Below, one piece after another: positions 1-8,189 of a DNA stretch of 64,000 bases (positions within the stretch are counted from its first letter, which is position 1; the number at the start of each line of letters is the position of its first letter). The DNA comes from Methylorubrum sp. B1-46 (GTDB taxonomy: Bacteria > Pseudomonadota > Alphaproteobacteria > Rhizobiales > Beijerinckiaceae). The stretch spans positions 4,665,001 through 4,729,000 of the forward strand of contig NZ_CP088247.1 of NCBI RefSeq assembly GCF_021117295.1. Reading direction: 5' to 3'. Position numbers and translations under genes: made by a program. A model generated the notes under the pieces. That model saw only the letters and a program-made list of their open reading frames with translations, ran no database searches and had not been told where the DNA came from.

Positions 1-946
1 TCGCGGCGTGGACGCCGATGGCGACCGCCCGCGCCAGGGTCTCGGCCGCCACCGTGCCGAGGCGGGCGAGATCGGCCACCTCGTCGGCGAGCGGCACCGC
101 GCCGGTGGCGACCGCGAACACCACGTCGCCGTCGAGCGGCGTGTGCGCCGGGTGGATCGCGCGGGCGAGGCCGTCCTGGGCGGCGATGGCGAGGCGCTTG
201 GCCTGCGCCTTGGTGAGCCTCGCGTCGGTGGCGACGACGGCCAGCGTGGTGTTGGCGCCGGGCAGCGGCTCGCGCGGCCAGGACAGGGCGTCGTCGGGCA
301 CCGGCTGCGGCAGGCCGAGGCCGCCGAACTCAGCCCCGCGCTCGAACGGGGCGGCCCAGAAATGCGGCCCCTGCCCCATCGTCACCCGGCCGAACGCGTT
401 GACCGCCACCAGCGCGCCGACCTGCGCCGCGAGGCACGGCACCGCGCTCGAGGCCGAGCCAAGGCCGCCCTTGAGGTTGGCGGTGCGCGCCCCGAATCCG
501 GCCCCGACCGAGCCGAGAGGAATCGCGCCGCCGCGTGCGGCCTCCGCTGCCGCGTAGCCGAGGTCGCGGTAGGGCGGGAAGCGGCCCCAGGCCTTGTCGC
601 CGCCGTTGAGCAGGTCGAACAGGATCGCGCCGGGCACGATCGGTACCCGCGCGTCGCCGACGGCGAAGCCGCGCCCCGCTTGCCTGAGATGGGCGACCAC
701 GCCGGCGGCCGCGTCGAGCCCGAAGGCCGAGCCGCCCGACAACACCAGGGCGTCGACTGCCTGGACGGTGGAGGCGGGATCGAGCAGGTCGGTCTCGCGG
801 GTGCCGGGTCCGCCGCCGCGGACATCCACCGCGCAGGTGAAGGGCGTGTCGAACACGAGCGCGGTGACGCCGCTGGCGATCCGCCCGTCCTCCGCGTGGC
901 CGACGCGGATTCCCGGAATGTCGGTGATGCGATTGAGCCGGGTCAT
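1..946 (-). CDS. P1 family (S58, DmpA/NylC-like) peptidase, C-terminus cut by window edge
   Basis: The reading frame opens at ATG (946) and runs off the window without a stop, so the last residues are missing. The translation begins MTRLNRITDIPGIRVGHAED and contains GGGPGTRETDLL, VLSGGSAFGLDAA, GSVGAGFGARTANLKGG and, near residue 232, NTTLAVVATDARL. This is the pattern of P1 peptidases: Ntn-type enzymes that cut themselves and expose an N-terminal nucleophile. In NylC-type members the cut falls between Asn and Thr, which fits the NTT motif here. They act as aminopeptidases or amidases in the cytoplasm. The start overlaps the stop of the upstream transporter gene by 4 bp (ATGA), so the two are probably co-translated. 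The substrate cannot be told from sequence. Confidence 0.88.
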   Translation of the reverse strand, partial: MTRLNRITDIPGIRVGHAEDGRIASGVTALVFDTPFTCAVDVRGGGPGTRETDLLDPASTVQAVDALVLSGGSAFGLDAAAGVVAHLRQAGRGFAVGDARVPIVPGAILFDLLNGGDKAWGRFPPYRDLGYAAAEAARGGAIPLGSVGAGFGARTANLKGGLGSASSAVPCLAAQVGALVAVNAFGRVTMGQGPHFWAAPFERGAEFGGLGLPQPVPDDALSWPREPLPGANTTLAVVATDARLTKAQAKRLAIAAQDGLARAIHPAHTPLDGDVVFAVATGAVPLADEVADLARLGTVAAETLARAVAIGVHAA

Positions 947-1839
947 CGTCCCTCCAGTGCCAGGGCGGCTGCCCGCGCGGCCGGGAGTGCCGCGCGGCGC
1001 CGGCGCTCGTGGCGGATCGCATCGGTGGCGTAGAGCATCAGCGCCAGCCAGATCAGCCCGAACAGCACGACCCGATCCGGCGTCAGGGTTTCGCCGTAGA
1101 CCAGTGTGCTGAGCCCCAAAAGGCAGGAGGGCGCGATGTACTGCATCAGCCCGAGGGTCGCGAGGGTCAGGCGCGTTGCCGCGGCGGCGAACCAGATCAG
1201 GGGCAGCGCCGTGGTTACGCCGGTGAGCGCCAGCAGGCCCCAGGTGCGGGCGTCGTCGGGCACCGGCGGCGCGGCGAAGACGAGGTAGGCGAGAGCCGCG
1301 GGCAGGAGCAGGAAGGTTTCGGCGCAGAAGCCGACGGTGCCGTCGACGGCGACGAGTTTGCGCACCAGCCCGTAGAGCGCGAAGCTGACGGCCAGCCCGA
1401 GCGACAGCAGCGGCAGGCGCCCCGCCATCGCCACCGCGACCACCACGCCGAGCACGACGATGGCGACCGCGACGGTCTGGACCGGGCGCAGGCGCTCGCC
1501 GAGGACGAGGGCGCCGAGCGCCACCGAGACCAGCGGGTTGATGAAGTAGCCTAGGCTCGCATCGAGCATGTGCCCGCTCGATACCGCCACGAGGTAGAGC
1601 ATCCAGTTGATCGCGATGAGCCCCGCCGAGACGACGAGCAGGCCGTGGCGCGGCCGTAACGGAAACGGGTTGGCGAGCCGGTTGCGCAGGAGCGCGATCA
1701 GGCCGGTGACGAGCAGTGCCGACCACGCGATGCGCTGCGCCAGGATCGTGCCGGGCGGGATGGCGTCGAGGAGGCGGAAATGCACCGGGACGACGAGGCC
1801 CCAGCTCAGATAGGCGGCGAGCGCGTAGATCAGGCCCAA
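943..1839 (-). CDS. rarD: EamA/DMT family permease, RarD type
   Basis: This 298-residue protein is almost wholly hydrophobic, with about ten membrane segments, as in the drug/metabolite transporter superfamily. The N-terminus (ALAAYLSWGLVVPVHFRLLD, then ILAQRIAWSALL) matches the RarD subgroup, whose members resemble a chloramphenicol-sensitivity protein of unclear natural substrate. The frame opens with TTG at 1839, and I see no ATG or GTG near the expected N-terminus and no strong ribosome binding site. It precedes the P1 peptidase on the same strand with a 4-bp overlap, which suggests one transcript that may couple export with peptide or amide hydrolysis. The DMT assignment is firm and the RarD label is likely. 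Confidence 0.85.
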   Translation of the reverse strand: MGLIYALAAYLSWGLVVPVHFRLLDAIPPGTILAQRIAWSALLVTGLIALLRNRLANPFPLRPRHGLLVVSAGLIAINWMLYLVAVSSGHMLDASLGYFINPLVSVALGALVLGERLRPVQTVAVAIVVLGVVVAVAMAGRLPLLSLGLAVSFALYGLVRKLVAVDGTVGFCAETFLLLPAALAYLVFAAPPVPDDARTWGLLALTGVTTALPLIWFAAAATRLTLATLGLMQYIAPSCLLGLSTLVYGETLTPDRVVLFGLIWLALMLYATDAIRHERRRRAALPAARAAALALEGR

Positions 1840-1896
1840 GGTTGCACGGTCAGCGGCGTGGCGGGGCGCCGCTTGTAGCCCGGAGCGGCGGCGCGG

Positions 1897-2193
1897 TCAG
1901 CGCTTGCGGGCGGGGGCCGGGGCGATCTCGCCGCGCATGAGGGCGTTGAGGCGCTCGGTGTCGAAGCCGGTGAGCATGCGCTCCTTCTTCGACTCGGCCG
2001 CAGGGCCCTGCGTCACCGTGCCGGTCGTGACGGGATCGGGCAGGATCGGCGCGGCCCGCGCCATCGTCGGCGGCGGCACCGCGGCGACCGCCTGATGCGC
2101 GATGCGGTCCGCACTCACGAGGACGACCGACAGCGTGCCGAAGGCGATGACCGTGCCGAAGGTGATGACGCGCAGAATGCTCACGATAGGCAA
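1897..2193 (-). CDS. Small membrane-anchored protein of unknown function
   Basis: This is a 98-residue frame with one N-terminal hydrophobic segment (SILRVITFGTVIAFGTLSVV). A Pro/Ala-rich linker follows, then a conserved-looking charged tail (MLTGFDTERLNALMRGEIAP). The coordinates use a TTG start; a GTG three codons in (2184) is equally possible. I do not recognise a family. It lies 57 bp upstream of rarD on the same strand and could share its transcript. The likely topology is one membrane anchor with the tail in the periplasm or cytoplasm. Confidence 0.6.
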   Translation of the reverse strand: MPIVSILRVITFGTVIAFGTLSVVLVSADRIAHQAVAAVPPPTMARAAPILPDPVTTGTVTQGPAAESKKERMLTGFDTERLNALMRGEIAPAPARKR

Positions 2194-2337
2194 CTCGGAT
2201 ACGCGGGGTACGCGGGACCGTGAACGGCGGCCCCGGAAACAGGATGCGCCCGGTGTCGTTAATGAACCGAAGGGCGGACGCAGTGCGGACCGGCCCTATT
2301 CAGGACACCGGCACAGCAACGGGCAGAGGGCTTGACC

Positions 2338-2502
2338 ATGAACGAGCAGGCGACGGCGAGCGACAGTCCCTTCATCCAGGGCCGCAACGCCCGGCTCTAC
2401 GGCAAGAGCATCGATGAATGCCCCTATGCGGAGGGCTCCCAAGACCGCGCGGCCTGGATCCAGGCCTACGAGGAGGCGGCCGCCGACGACCCGGAGGCGT
2501 AA
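2338..2502 (+). CDS. Rmf-like small protein (ribosome modulation factor / CrpP family)
   Basis: This 54-residue frame starts at ATG (2338) and ends at TAA (2500-2502). Its core, QGRNARLYGKSIDECPYAEG followed by QDRAAWIQAYEEA, aligns well with E. coli ribosome modulation factor. Shared features are a G-x2-A-x2-G-K/RS spacing, a CPY motif, a Trp and a terminal W/Y-x2-A helix. Rmf dimerises 70S ribosomes in stationary phase; alphaproteobacterial relatives are short and poorly studied. Net charge here is acidic, unlike the strongly basic E. coli Rmf, so ribosome binding should not be assumed. The gene lies alone, 71 bp before metC. Confidence 0.72.
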   Translation: MNEQATASDSPFIQGRNARLYGKSIDECPYAEGSQDRAAWIQAYEEAAADDPEA

Positions 2503-2573
2503 GGGATGCCTTGACGCCTCCCGCCCCGGAGGGCTGAAAGGGCCGCAACGCCTGCTCACGTCCTCCGAGGCCG

Positions 2574-3758
2574 ATGTCCAAGACCCCTCCCCGCGATCGC
2601 GGCCGCTTCGGCGCCGATACCCGCCTCGTGCTGGCCGGGCGTGACCCCGGCGCCCAGCACGGCTTCGTCAACACGCCGATCTACCGTGGCTCGACGGTCC
2701 TCTACCCGACCTACGACGACATCAAGCACCGGCGCGGGCGCTACAATTACGGCACGTCGGGCACGCCGACGATGGACGCGCTGTGCGAGGCCTGGAGCGA
2801 GATCGCGGGCGCGGCCGGCACGGTGCTGGCGCCCTCGGGCCTCTCGGCTCTGACCCTGGCGCTGATGAGTTGCGTCAGCGCAGGCGATCACCTCCTCGTC
2901 ACCGATTCCGCCTACCGCCCGACCCGCATTTTTTGCGACGGCGTGCTGACGCGCTACGGCGTCGAGGTCGAGTACTATGATCCGGTGATCGGGGCCGGGA
3001 TCGCCGGGCTGATGCGCGACACCACGCGGGCGGTGCTCGTGGAGGCGCCGGGCTCGCAGACCTTCGAGATGCAGGACGTGCCGGCCATCGCCGCGGCCAT
3101 GCACGCCCGCGGCGGTACGGTGGTGATGGACAACACCTGGGCGACGCCGCTGCTGTTCCCGCCGCATGAGCGCGGCGTCGATCTGGCTGTGGAGGCCGGC
3201 ACCAAGTATCTCAGCGGCGGCTCCGACCTGCTGCTCGGCCTCGTCTCGGCCAATGCCGAGCACTATCCCGCGCTCAAGCGCACCTACGAGCACTTCGCCA
3301 GCTGCCCCGGTCCCGAGGACATCTTTCTGGGTCTGCGCGGCCTGCGCACCATGGGCCTGCGCCTGCGCGAGCACGGCGCCCGCGGCCTTGCCATGGCGCA
3401 GTGGTTCCAGGCCCGCCCCGAGGTGCTGCGGGTGCTGCATCCGGGCCTGCCCGACGATCCCGGCCACGCGATCTGGAAACGGGACTTCTCAGGCGCCTCG
3501 GGCCTGTTCGGGGTGATCCTCAAGCCGGTCTCGGAAGATGCCCTGGCCGCCTTCCTCGACGGGCTCGAACTGTTCGGGATGGGCTTTTCCTGGGGTGGCT
3601 TCGAGAGCCTCGTCATTCCCTTCGACCCGACCGTCTACCGCACCGCCACACGCTGGCAGCCGGGCGGGCCGGCGCTGCGCTTCCATATCGGGCTGGAGGA
3701 TCCGGAGGATCTGAAGGCGGATCTGGAGGCCGGGTTCGCGCGGATGGGGGCGGCCTAA
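2574..3758 (+). CDS. metC: Cystathionine beta-lyase (PLP-dependent)
   Basis: This 394-residue Cys/Met-metabolism PLP enzyme has the expected family length. Visible landmarks are the N-terminal RGSTVLYPTYDD, the substrate/cofactor segment YGTSGTPTMDAL, the PLP-stacking region APSGLSALTLAL, the cofactor aspartate in VVMDNTWATPL and the Schiff-base lysine near residue 211 in GTKYLSGGSDLLLG. The last motif is typical of the cystathionine beta-lyase branch, which splits cystathionine to homocysteine, pyruvate and ammonia in methionine synthesis. The stop overlaps the convergent PNPOx-like gene by 4 bp. Other gamma-family lyases are less likely given the SGGSD motif. Confidence 0.93.
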   Translation: MSKTPPRDRGRFGADTRLVLAGRDPGAQHGFVNTPIYRGSTVLYPTYDDIKHRRGRYNYGTSGTPTMDALCEAWSEIAGAAGTVLAPSGLSALTLALMSCVSAGDHLLVTDSAYRPTRIFCDGVLTRYGVEVEYYDPVIGAGIAGLMRDTTRAVLVEAPGSQTFEMQDVPAIAAAMHARGGTVVMDNTWATPLLFPPHERGVDLAVEAGTKYLSGGSDLLLGLVSANAEHYPALKRTYEHFASCPGPEDIFLGLRGLRTMGLRLREHGARGLAMAQWFQARPEVLRVLHPGLPDDPGHAIWKRDFSGASGLFGVILKPVSEDALAAFLDGLELFGMGFSWGGFESLVIPFDPTVYRTATRWQPGGPALRFHIGLEDPEDLKADLEAGFARMGAA

Positions 3759-4351
3759 GGCGCCACCCACGTTCCCGTCCAAGTCTCGGTTCCGCGGCGA
3801 AAAACTGCCCGCCGGTGCCCGCGCCGGTCGAGGTAGAGCAGATCCATCCGTTCAGCGCTTAGCACCACCGCGCAAAAGTTCTCGCGGCCGATGCGGGCTT
3901 CCGGGTCCTCGTCGGGCATGGTGTAGGCGTCGCCCGCCGTGAGCGCGGTGCCGGGGCCGGGTTCGACCCCGTAGCAGATCCGGCTCATCGTCAGAGCAGC
4001 GCCCCAGGCGGCGTCGGCCACCGCGTCGTCCTGGTGCAGGCGCGCCCGCCCCTCGACGCGGAGCTGGAGCTTGGCCCTCCCATCGTAGACGTGGAGGGCG
4101 GCGAGGCCGTTCTCGGCGATCTCCCGCGCCTTGTCAGAGCGCCGGTCGCAGTGGAAGCGCAAGGCTCCCGCCCCGGCGTCCGCCGCACGCAGCACCACCG
4201 TGCGCAGCCGCGGCCGGCCCGCCGCATCGACGGTCGCGAGAGACGGCGTATGGAACGGGCTGTACCGGTTCGTCACGCCCTCGGCGAGGCGGCGCCAGCC
4301 CTCGGCGCGGAAGCCGTCGAGGTCGTCGTAGAAGGAAGGCAGCGCATCCAC
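3755..4351 (-). CDS. Pyridoxamine 5'-phosphate oxidase family flavoprotein
   Basis: This 198-residue split-barrel FMN-binding protein opens with GTG (4351), 8 bp after a GGGAGAG ribosome binding site. RYSPFHTPSLATVDAAGRPR and LRTVVLRAADA, followed by FHCDRRSDKAREI, match the FMN-binding strands of the PNPOx family. It is distinct from the true PdxH elsewhere in this window, and I do not see the full PLP-binding C-terminus of PdxH (the final R-x-R-L-x-P). The role is therefore uncertain: an FMN or F420-like oxidoreductase of unknown substrate. It converges on metC with overlapping stop codons, so there is no room for a terminator between them. Confidence 0.85.
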   Translation of the reverse strand: MDALPSFYDDLDGFRAEGWRRLAEGVTNRYSPFHTPSLATVDAAGRPRLRTVVLRAADAGAGALRFHCDRRSDKAREIAENGLAALHVYDGRAKLQLRVEGRARLHQDDAVADAAWGAALTMSRICYGVEPGPGTALTAGDAYTMPDEDPEARIGRENFCAVVLSAERMDLLYLDRRGHRRAVFRRGTETWTGTWVAP

Positions 4352-4834
4352 GAAAAGGGCTCTCCCAGGCGACAGGCCGCGTTACTAGACGCCGGCCGGA
4401 AATCCGTTCGCGAGGCGGGCTTTACGGCATGCGGCGTCGATCCCGCGCCGCGGTGACCGGATGCTGGCGCGGTGGGTGCGCTCGTGCAAGGCGCCGACAG
4501 CCTCAAATCCCTCCGACCGGCCGACGTGATCGACGGTGTCGATCAAATGCCTTGGCATGGCCACCCGTTAGCGCCATGGCAGGCGCCGGGAACGCTTTCG
4601 ACGCGCCTTCCTGCCCCCGGCGATGGCACGGCGGGCCGGGTACCGCGTTGAATGCTCTCGAACACACGGTCTCGCTTCGCCCTTGTCCGTCCTCTTGTCT
4701 GCCTCCTTGCCCGCCCCCTCGCCCGCTTCCCTCTCGTCTCCGCGCTGGCCCTCTTGTCCGAATCTTCCCCGCTCGCTCGTCCTTCGGCCCCTTCCGCGTC
4801 CCGGCGAGCCGCTGCTGTTCCGGAAGGCGGCGGC
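4352..4834. other. Intergenic region with two adjacent palindromes and a pyrimidine-rich tract
   Basis: No convincing gene is seen in these 483 bases between the PNPOx-like gene and the kinase gene. Positions 4528-4544 hold a perfect 7-bp inverted repeat (GATCGAC, GGT, GTCGATC), directly followed at 4547-4558 by ATGCC-TT-GGCAT. Positions about 4675-4800 are strongly C/T-rich on the plus strand. The palindromes could be an operator for the downstream sensor kinase, but this is inference. Confidence 0.45.
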
Positions 4835-7800
4835 GTGAGCGCCATGCCCTACTTTCTCGCCGGCGGCGGCGAGACCGGTGCGCTGATGCGCGGGATCGAT
4901 TGGGCGAAGACCCCGCTGGGGCCGCCGGACGTGTGGCCGACCGCGCTCACGACCCTGGTCGGTGTCATGCTCGGCTCGCAGCAGCCGATGCTGATCGTCT
5001 GGGGCGAGGCCCATGTCACGCTCTACAATGACGGCTACGCGCCGATGTGCGGCGCCCGCCACCCGCACGCGCTGGGCCGCCCCTTCGACGAGGTCTGGCA
5101 CGACATCTGGGACGAAGTGGAGCCGATCCTGTCGCGGGCCTATGCGGGTGAGGCCACGCATATGGAGGACATCACCTTCACGATGCACCGCAACGGCTAT
5201 CCGGAGGAGACGCATTTCGCCTTCGGCTACACGCCGGTGCGGGTCGAGGACGGCAGCGTGGCGGGCATGTTCTGCGCCTGCTCCGAGACCACTGCCGCGG
5301 TGCGGGCCGGCCGGCAGATGCAGGCCGAGCGCGAGCGCTTCGCGCAACTGTTCGAGCAATCGCCGAGCTTCGTCGCGGTGCTCGACGGGCCGGACCACGT
5401 CTTCGCCTTCGCCAACGCCGCCTATCGCGGGCTCATCGCCCACCGCGACGTTCTCGGCAAGCCGGTGCGCGTCGCCCTGCCGGAGGTCGAGGGCCAAGGC
5501 TTCTTCGAACTGCTGGACGAAGTGTTCGCCAGCGGCCGCAGCCACACGGCGCACGGAGCACCGGTGACGCTCCTGCGCCAGCCCGGCGGCGTGCCCGAGC
5601 GACGCTTCCTCGATTTCGTCTACCAGCCGATGCGGGACGCGAGCGGGACGATCACTGGCGTGTTCGTCGATGGTTCGGACGTGACCGAGCGGATCACCGG
5701 CAACGCGGCGTTGGCCGAGAGCGAGGCGCGCTTCCGCACCATGGCCGACGACGCGCCGGTGATGATGTGGGTCACCGACCCGGACGGCGCCTGCCAGTAC
5801 CTCAACCGGCGCTGGTACGAGTTCACCGGCCAGACCGAGACGCAAGCGCTCGGCCTCGGCTGGCTCGAGGCCGTGCACCCGGACGACCGCGGCTGGTCGG
5901 GCGAGACTTTCCTGCGGGCGAACGCCCAGCACGAGGGGTTCAGCCTCGAATACCGCCTGCGCCGCCGCGACGGCGCCTATCGCTGGGCGATCGACACGGC
6001 GAGCCCGCGCTTCGCCGCCGACGGGAGCTTCCTCGGCTATATCGGCTCCGTGGTCGATATCGAGGAACGCAGGGCCGCCGAGCTGGCGCTCGCCGAGAGC
6101 GAGGAGCGCCTGCGGCTCGCCGTCGAGAGCGGCGAGATCGGCCTGTGGGACTTCGATCCGCGGGCGGGCACCCTGTTCTGGCCGCCGCGGATCAAGGCGA
6201 TGTTCGGGCTGCCGCCCGACATGGACGTGACCCTCGACGATTTCGCCGACGGCCTCCACCCCGACGACCGGGCGCGGGTCACCGCCGCCTTCGCCGCCGC
6301 GCTCGATCCCGCGACCCGCGCCCTCTACGACGAGGAGTTCCGCACGGTCAGCCGCAGCGACGGCGCTGTCCGCTGGATCGCGGCCAAGGGGCGCGGCGTG
6401 TTCGACGCGGAGGGGTATTGCCTGCGCGGCGTCGGCAGCGCCATCGACATCACCGCGCGCAAAATCACCGAGGAGCGTCTCGTCGAGACCACCCGCCGCC
6501 TCGACGCGGTGCTCGACAACGCGACGCAGGCCATCTTCATGATGGATGAGCGCCAGCACTGCGCCTACATGAACCGCGCCGCGGAGCGGCTGACCGGCTA
6601 CACCCTGGACGAGACGCGGGGACAAGCGCTCCACGACGTCGTCCACCATACCCGGCCGGACGGGAGCCCCTACCCGCTCCACGAATGCCCGATCGATCAG
6701 GCCTTCCCCGAGAACAACCAGGAGCAGGGCCAGGAGGTCTTCGTCCACCGCGACGGCTCGTTCTACCCCGTCGCCTTCACCGCGAGCCCGATCCGCGACG
6801 AGCACGGCACGCCGATCGGTACCGTGATCGAGGCGCGCAACATCGAGGCGGAGCTGCGGGCCAAGGCGCAGCTCGAGGCCTTCAACGCCAGCCTGGAGCA
6901 GCAGGTCGCGGCGCGCACCGCCGAACTGATGCGCACCGAGGAGGCCCTGCGCCAGAGCCAGAAGATGGAGGCGGTGGGCCAGCTCACCGGCGGCCTCGCC
7001 CACGACTTCAACAATCTGCTCACCGGCATCACCGGCTCGCTCGAACTGCTCCAGACCCGCCTGGCGCAGGGGCGGATCACCGAGATCGACCGCTACGTCA
7101 ACGCCGCGCAGGGCGCCGCCAAGCGCGCGGCGGCCCTGACGCACCGCCTCCTCGCCTTCTCACGCCGCCAGACCCTCGACCCCAAGCCCACCGACGTGAA
7201 CCGGCTGGTGATGGGGATGGAGGAGTTGCTGCGCCGGACCATCGGTCCCTCGGTCACCCTCGAAGTGGTGGCCGCGGGCGGGCTGTGGTCGGTTCTGGTC
7301 GATCCGAGCCAGCTCGAGAACGCGCTGCTGAACCTCTGCATCAACGCCCGCGACGCCATGCCGGACGGCGGTCGCATCACCATCGAGACCGCCAACAAGT
7401 GGCTCGACGACCGCGGCGCCCGCGAGCGCGATCTCGATCCCGGCCAGTACCTGTCGCTCTGCGTGACCGATACCGGCACCGGCATGAGCCCGGACGTGAT
7501 CGCCAAGGCGTTCGACCCGTTCTTCACCACCAAGCCGATCGGCCAGGGCACGGGGCTCGGCCTTTCGATGATCTACGGCTTCGTGCGCCAGTCGGGCGGG
7601 CAGGTGCGGATCTACTCGGAGGTCGGCCAGGGCACGACCATGTGCCTCTACCTGCCGCGCCATTACGGGGCGGCGGAGGAACCGGACGCGGCTCCGGATC
7701 TGGCTGCCGCGCCCCGCGCCGAGCAGGGCGAGACGGTGCTGATCGTCGACGACGAGCCGACGGTGCGGATGCTGGTGACCGAGGTGCTGGAGGATCTCGG

Positions 7801-8095
7801 CTACACCGCGATCGAGGCGGCCGACGGCCCCTCCGGCCTCAAGGTGCTGCAATCGGACGTGCGCATCGATCTGCTCGTGACCGATGTCGGGCTCCCCGGC
7901 GGCATGAACGGGCGGCAGGTGGCGGATGCGGGCCGCGTGCTGCGGCCGGACCTGAAGGTGTTGTTCATCACCGGCTACGCCGAGAACGCGGCGGTGGGCA
8001 ATGGCCACCTCGAGCCCGGCATGCAGGTCATCACCAAGCCCTTCGTGATGGAGGTGCTGGCCGCGCGCATCAAGGAGATGATCAACACGCGGTGA
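4835..8095 (+). CDS. Multi-PAS hybrid sensor histidine kinase with C-terminal receiver
   Basis: This is a protein of about 1086 residues. GTG at 4835 is chosen because GGAAGG lies 7 bp upstream; ATG at 4844 would give MPYFLAGGGETG. An in-frame extension to 4652 reads as low-complexity sequence and is rejected. Order of domains: an N-terminal PAS-like sensor (KTPLGPPDVWPTAL), then about four PAS/PAC units ending near residue 680, a short coiled coil, and the dimerisation/phosphoacceptor motif GGLAHDFNNLLTG with His near residue 723. The ATPase domain follows with NALLNLCINARDAM, DTGTGM and GQGTGLGLSM. A receiver domain (VLIVDDEPTVRML) closes the protein, with its Asp near residue 1016 in LLVTDVGLPGG. 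No membrane segment is seen, so it should be a cytoplasmic sensor. No partner regulator is adjacent; the ligand is unknown. Confidence 0.92.
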   Translation: MSAMPYFLAGGGETGALMRGIDWAKTPLGPPDVWPTALTTLVGVMLGSQQPMLIVWGEAHVTLYNDGYAPMCGARHPHALGRPFDEVWHDIWDEVEPILSRAYAGEATHMEDITFTMHRNGYPEETHFAFGYTPVRVEDGSVAGMFCACSETTAAVRAGRQMQAERERFAQLFEQSPSFVAVLDGPDHVFAFANAAYRGLIAHRDVLGKPVRVALPEVEGQGFFELLDEVFASGRSHTAHGAPVTLLRQPGGVPERRFLDFVYQPMRDASGTITGVFVDGSDVTERITGNAALAESEARFRTMADDAPVMMWVTDPDGACQYLNRRWYEFTGQTETQALGLGWLEAVHPDDRGWSGETFLRANAQHEGFSLEYRLRRRDGAYRWAIDTASPRFAADGSFLGYIGSVVDIEERRAAELALAESEERLRLAVESGEIGLWDFDPRAGTLFWPPRIKAMFGLPPDMDVTLDDFADGLHPDDRARVTAAFAAALDPATRALYDEEFRTVSRSDGAVRWIAAKGRGVFDAEGYCLRGVGSAIDITARKITEERLVETTRRLDAVLDNATQAIFMMDERQHCAYMNRAAERLTGYTLDETRGQALHDVVHHTRPDGSPYPLHECPIDQAFPENNQEQGQEVFVHRDGSFYPVAFTASPIRDEHGTPIGTVIEARNIEAELRAKAQLEAFNASLEQQVAARTAELMRTEEALRQSQKMEAVGQLTGGLAHDFNNLLTGITGSLELLQTRLAQGRITEIDRYVNAAQGAAKRAAALTHRLLAFSRRQTLDPKPTDVNRLVMGMEELLRRTIGPSVTLEVVAAGGLWSVLVDPSQLENALLNLCINARDAMPDGGRITIETANKWLDDRGARERDLDPGQYLSLCVTDTGTGMSPDVIAKAFDPFFTTKPIGQGTGLGLSMIYGFVRQSGGQVRIYSEVGQGTTMCLYLPRHYGAAEEPDAAPDLAAAPRAEQGETVLIVDDEPTVRMLVTEVLEDLGYTAIEAADGPSGLKVLQSDVRIDLLVTDVGLPGGMNGRQVADAGRVLRPDLKVLFITGYAENAAVGNGHLEPGMQVITKPFVMEVLAARIKEMINTR

Positions 8096-8139
8096 GGAGA
8101 AGGTAAGCCCCTGTTTTTGTCGGCGGACCGATGCCGAGG

Positions 8140-8168
8140 CCCCTTTCCCCGCGTGCGGGGAGAGGGGG
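8140..8168. repeat. Short GC-rich palindrome, copy 1 of the CCCCTCTCCCCGC family
   Basis: CCCCTTTCCCCGC and GCGGGGAGAGGGG face each other across a few bases. The same palindrome recurs between other genes in this window (near 23277, 28860, 32320, 54346, 55346 and, more diverged, 62139). Here it sits between the convergent kinase and glycosyltransferase genes and may act as a two-way terminator. Confidence 0.7.
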
Positions 8169-8189
8169 GAAGCTAGCCGGCACCGGCAC

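Noticed and set aside
2503..2573. SAM-type riboswitch before metC
   Set aside because: The 71-bp gap has only a weak CCTCC/GGAGG hairpin and none of the conserved SAM-II bases that I can recognise.
4568..7144. An 858-residue open frame on the minus strand opposite the hybrid kinase
   Set aside because: It mirrors the codon structure of a high-GC gene, is rich in Arg/Ala/His/Gly without domain motifs, and the plus strand carries complete PAS, kinase and receiver motifs.
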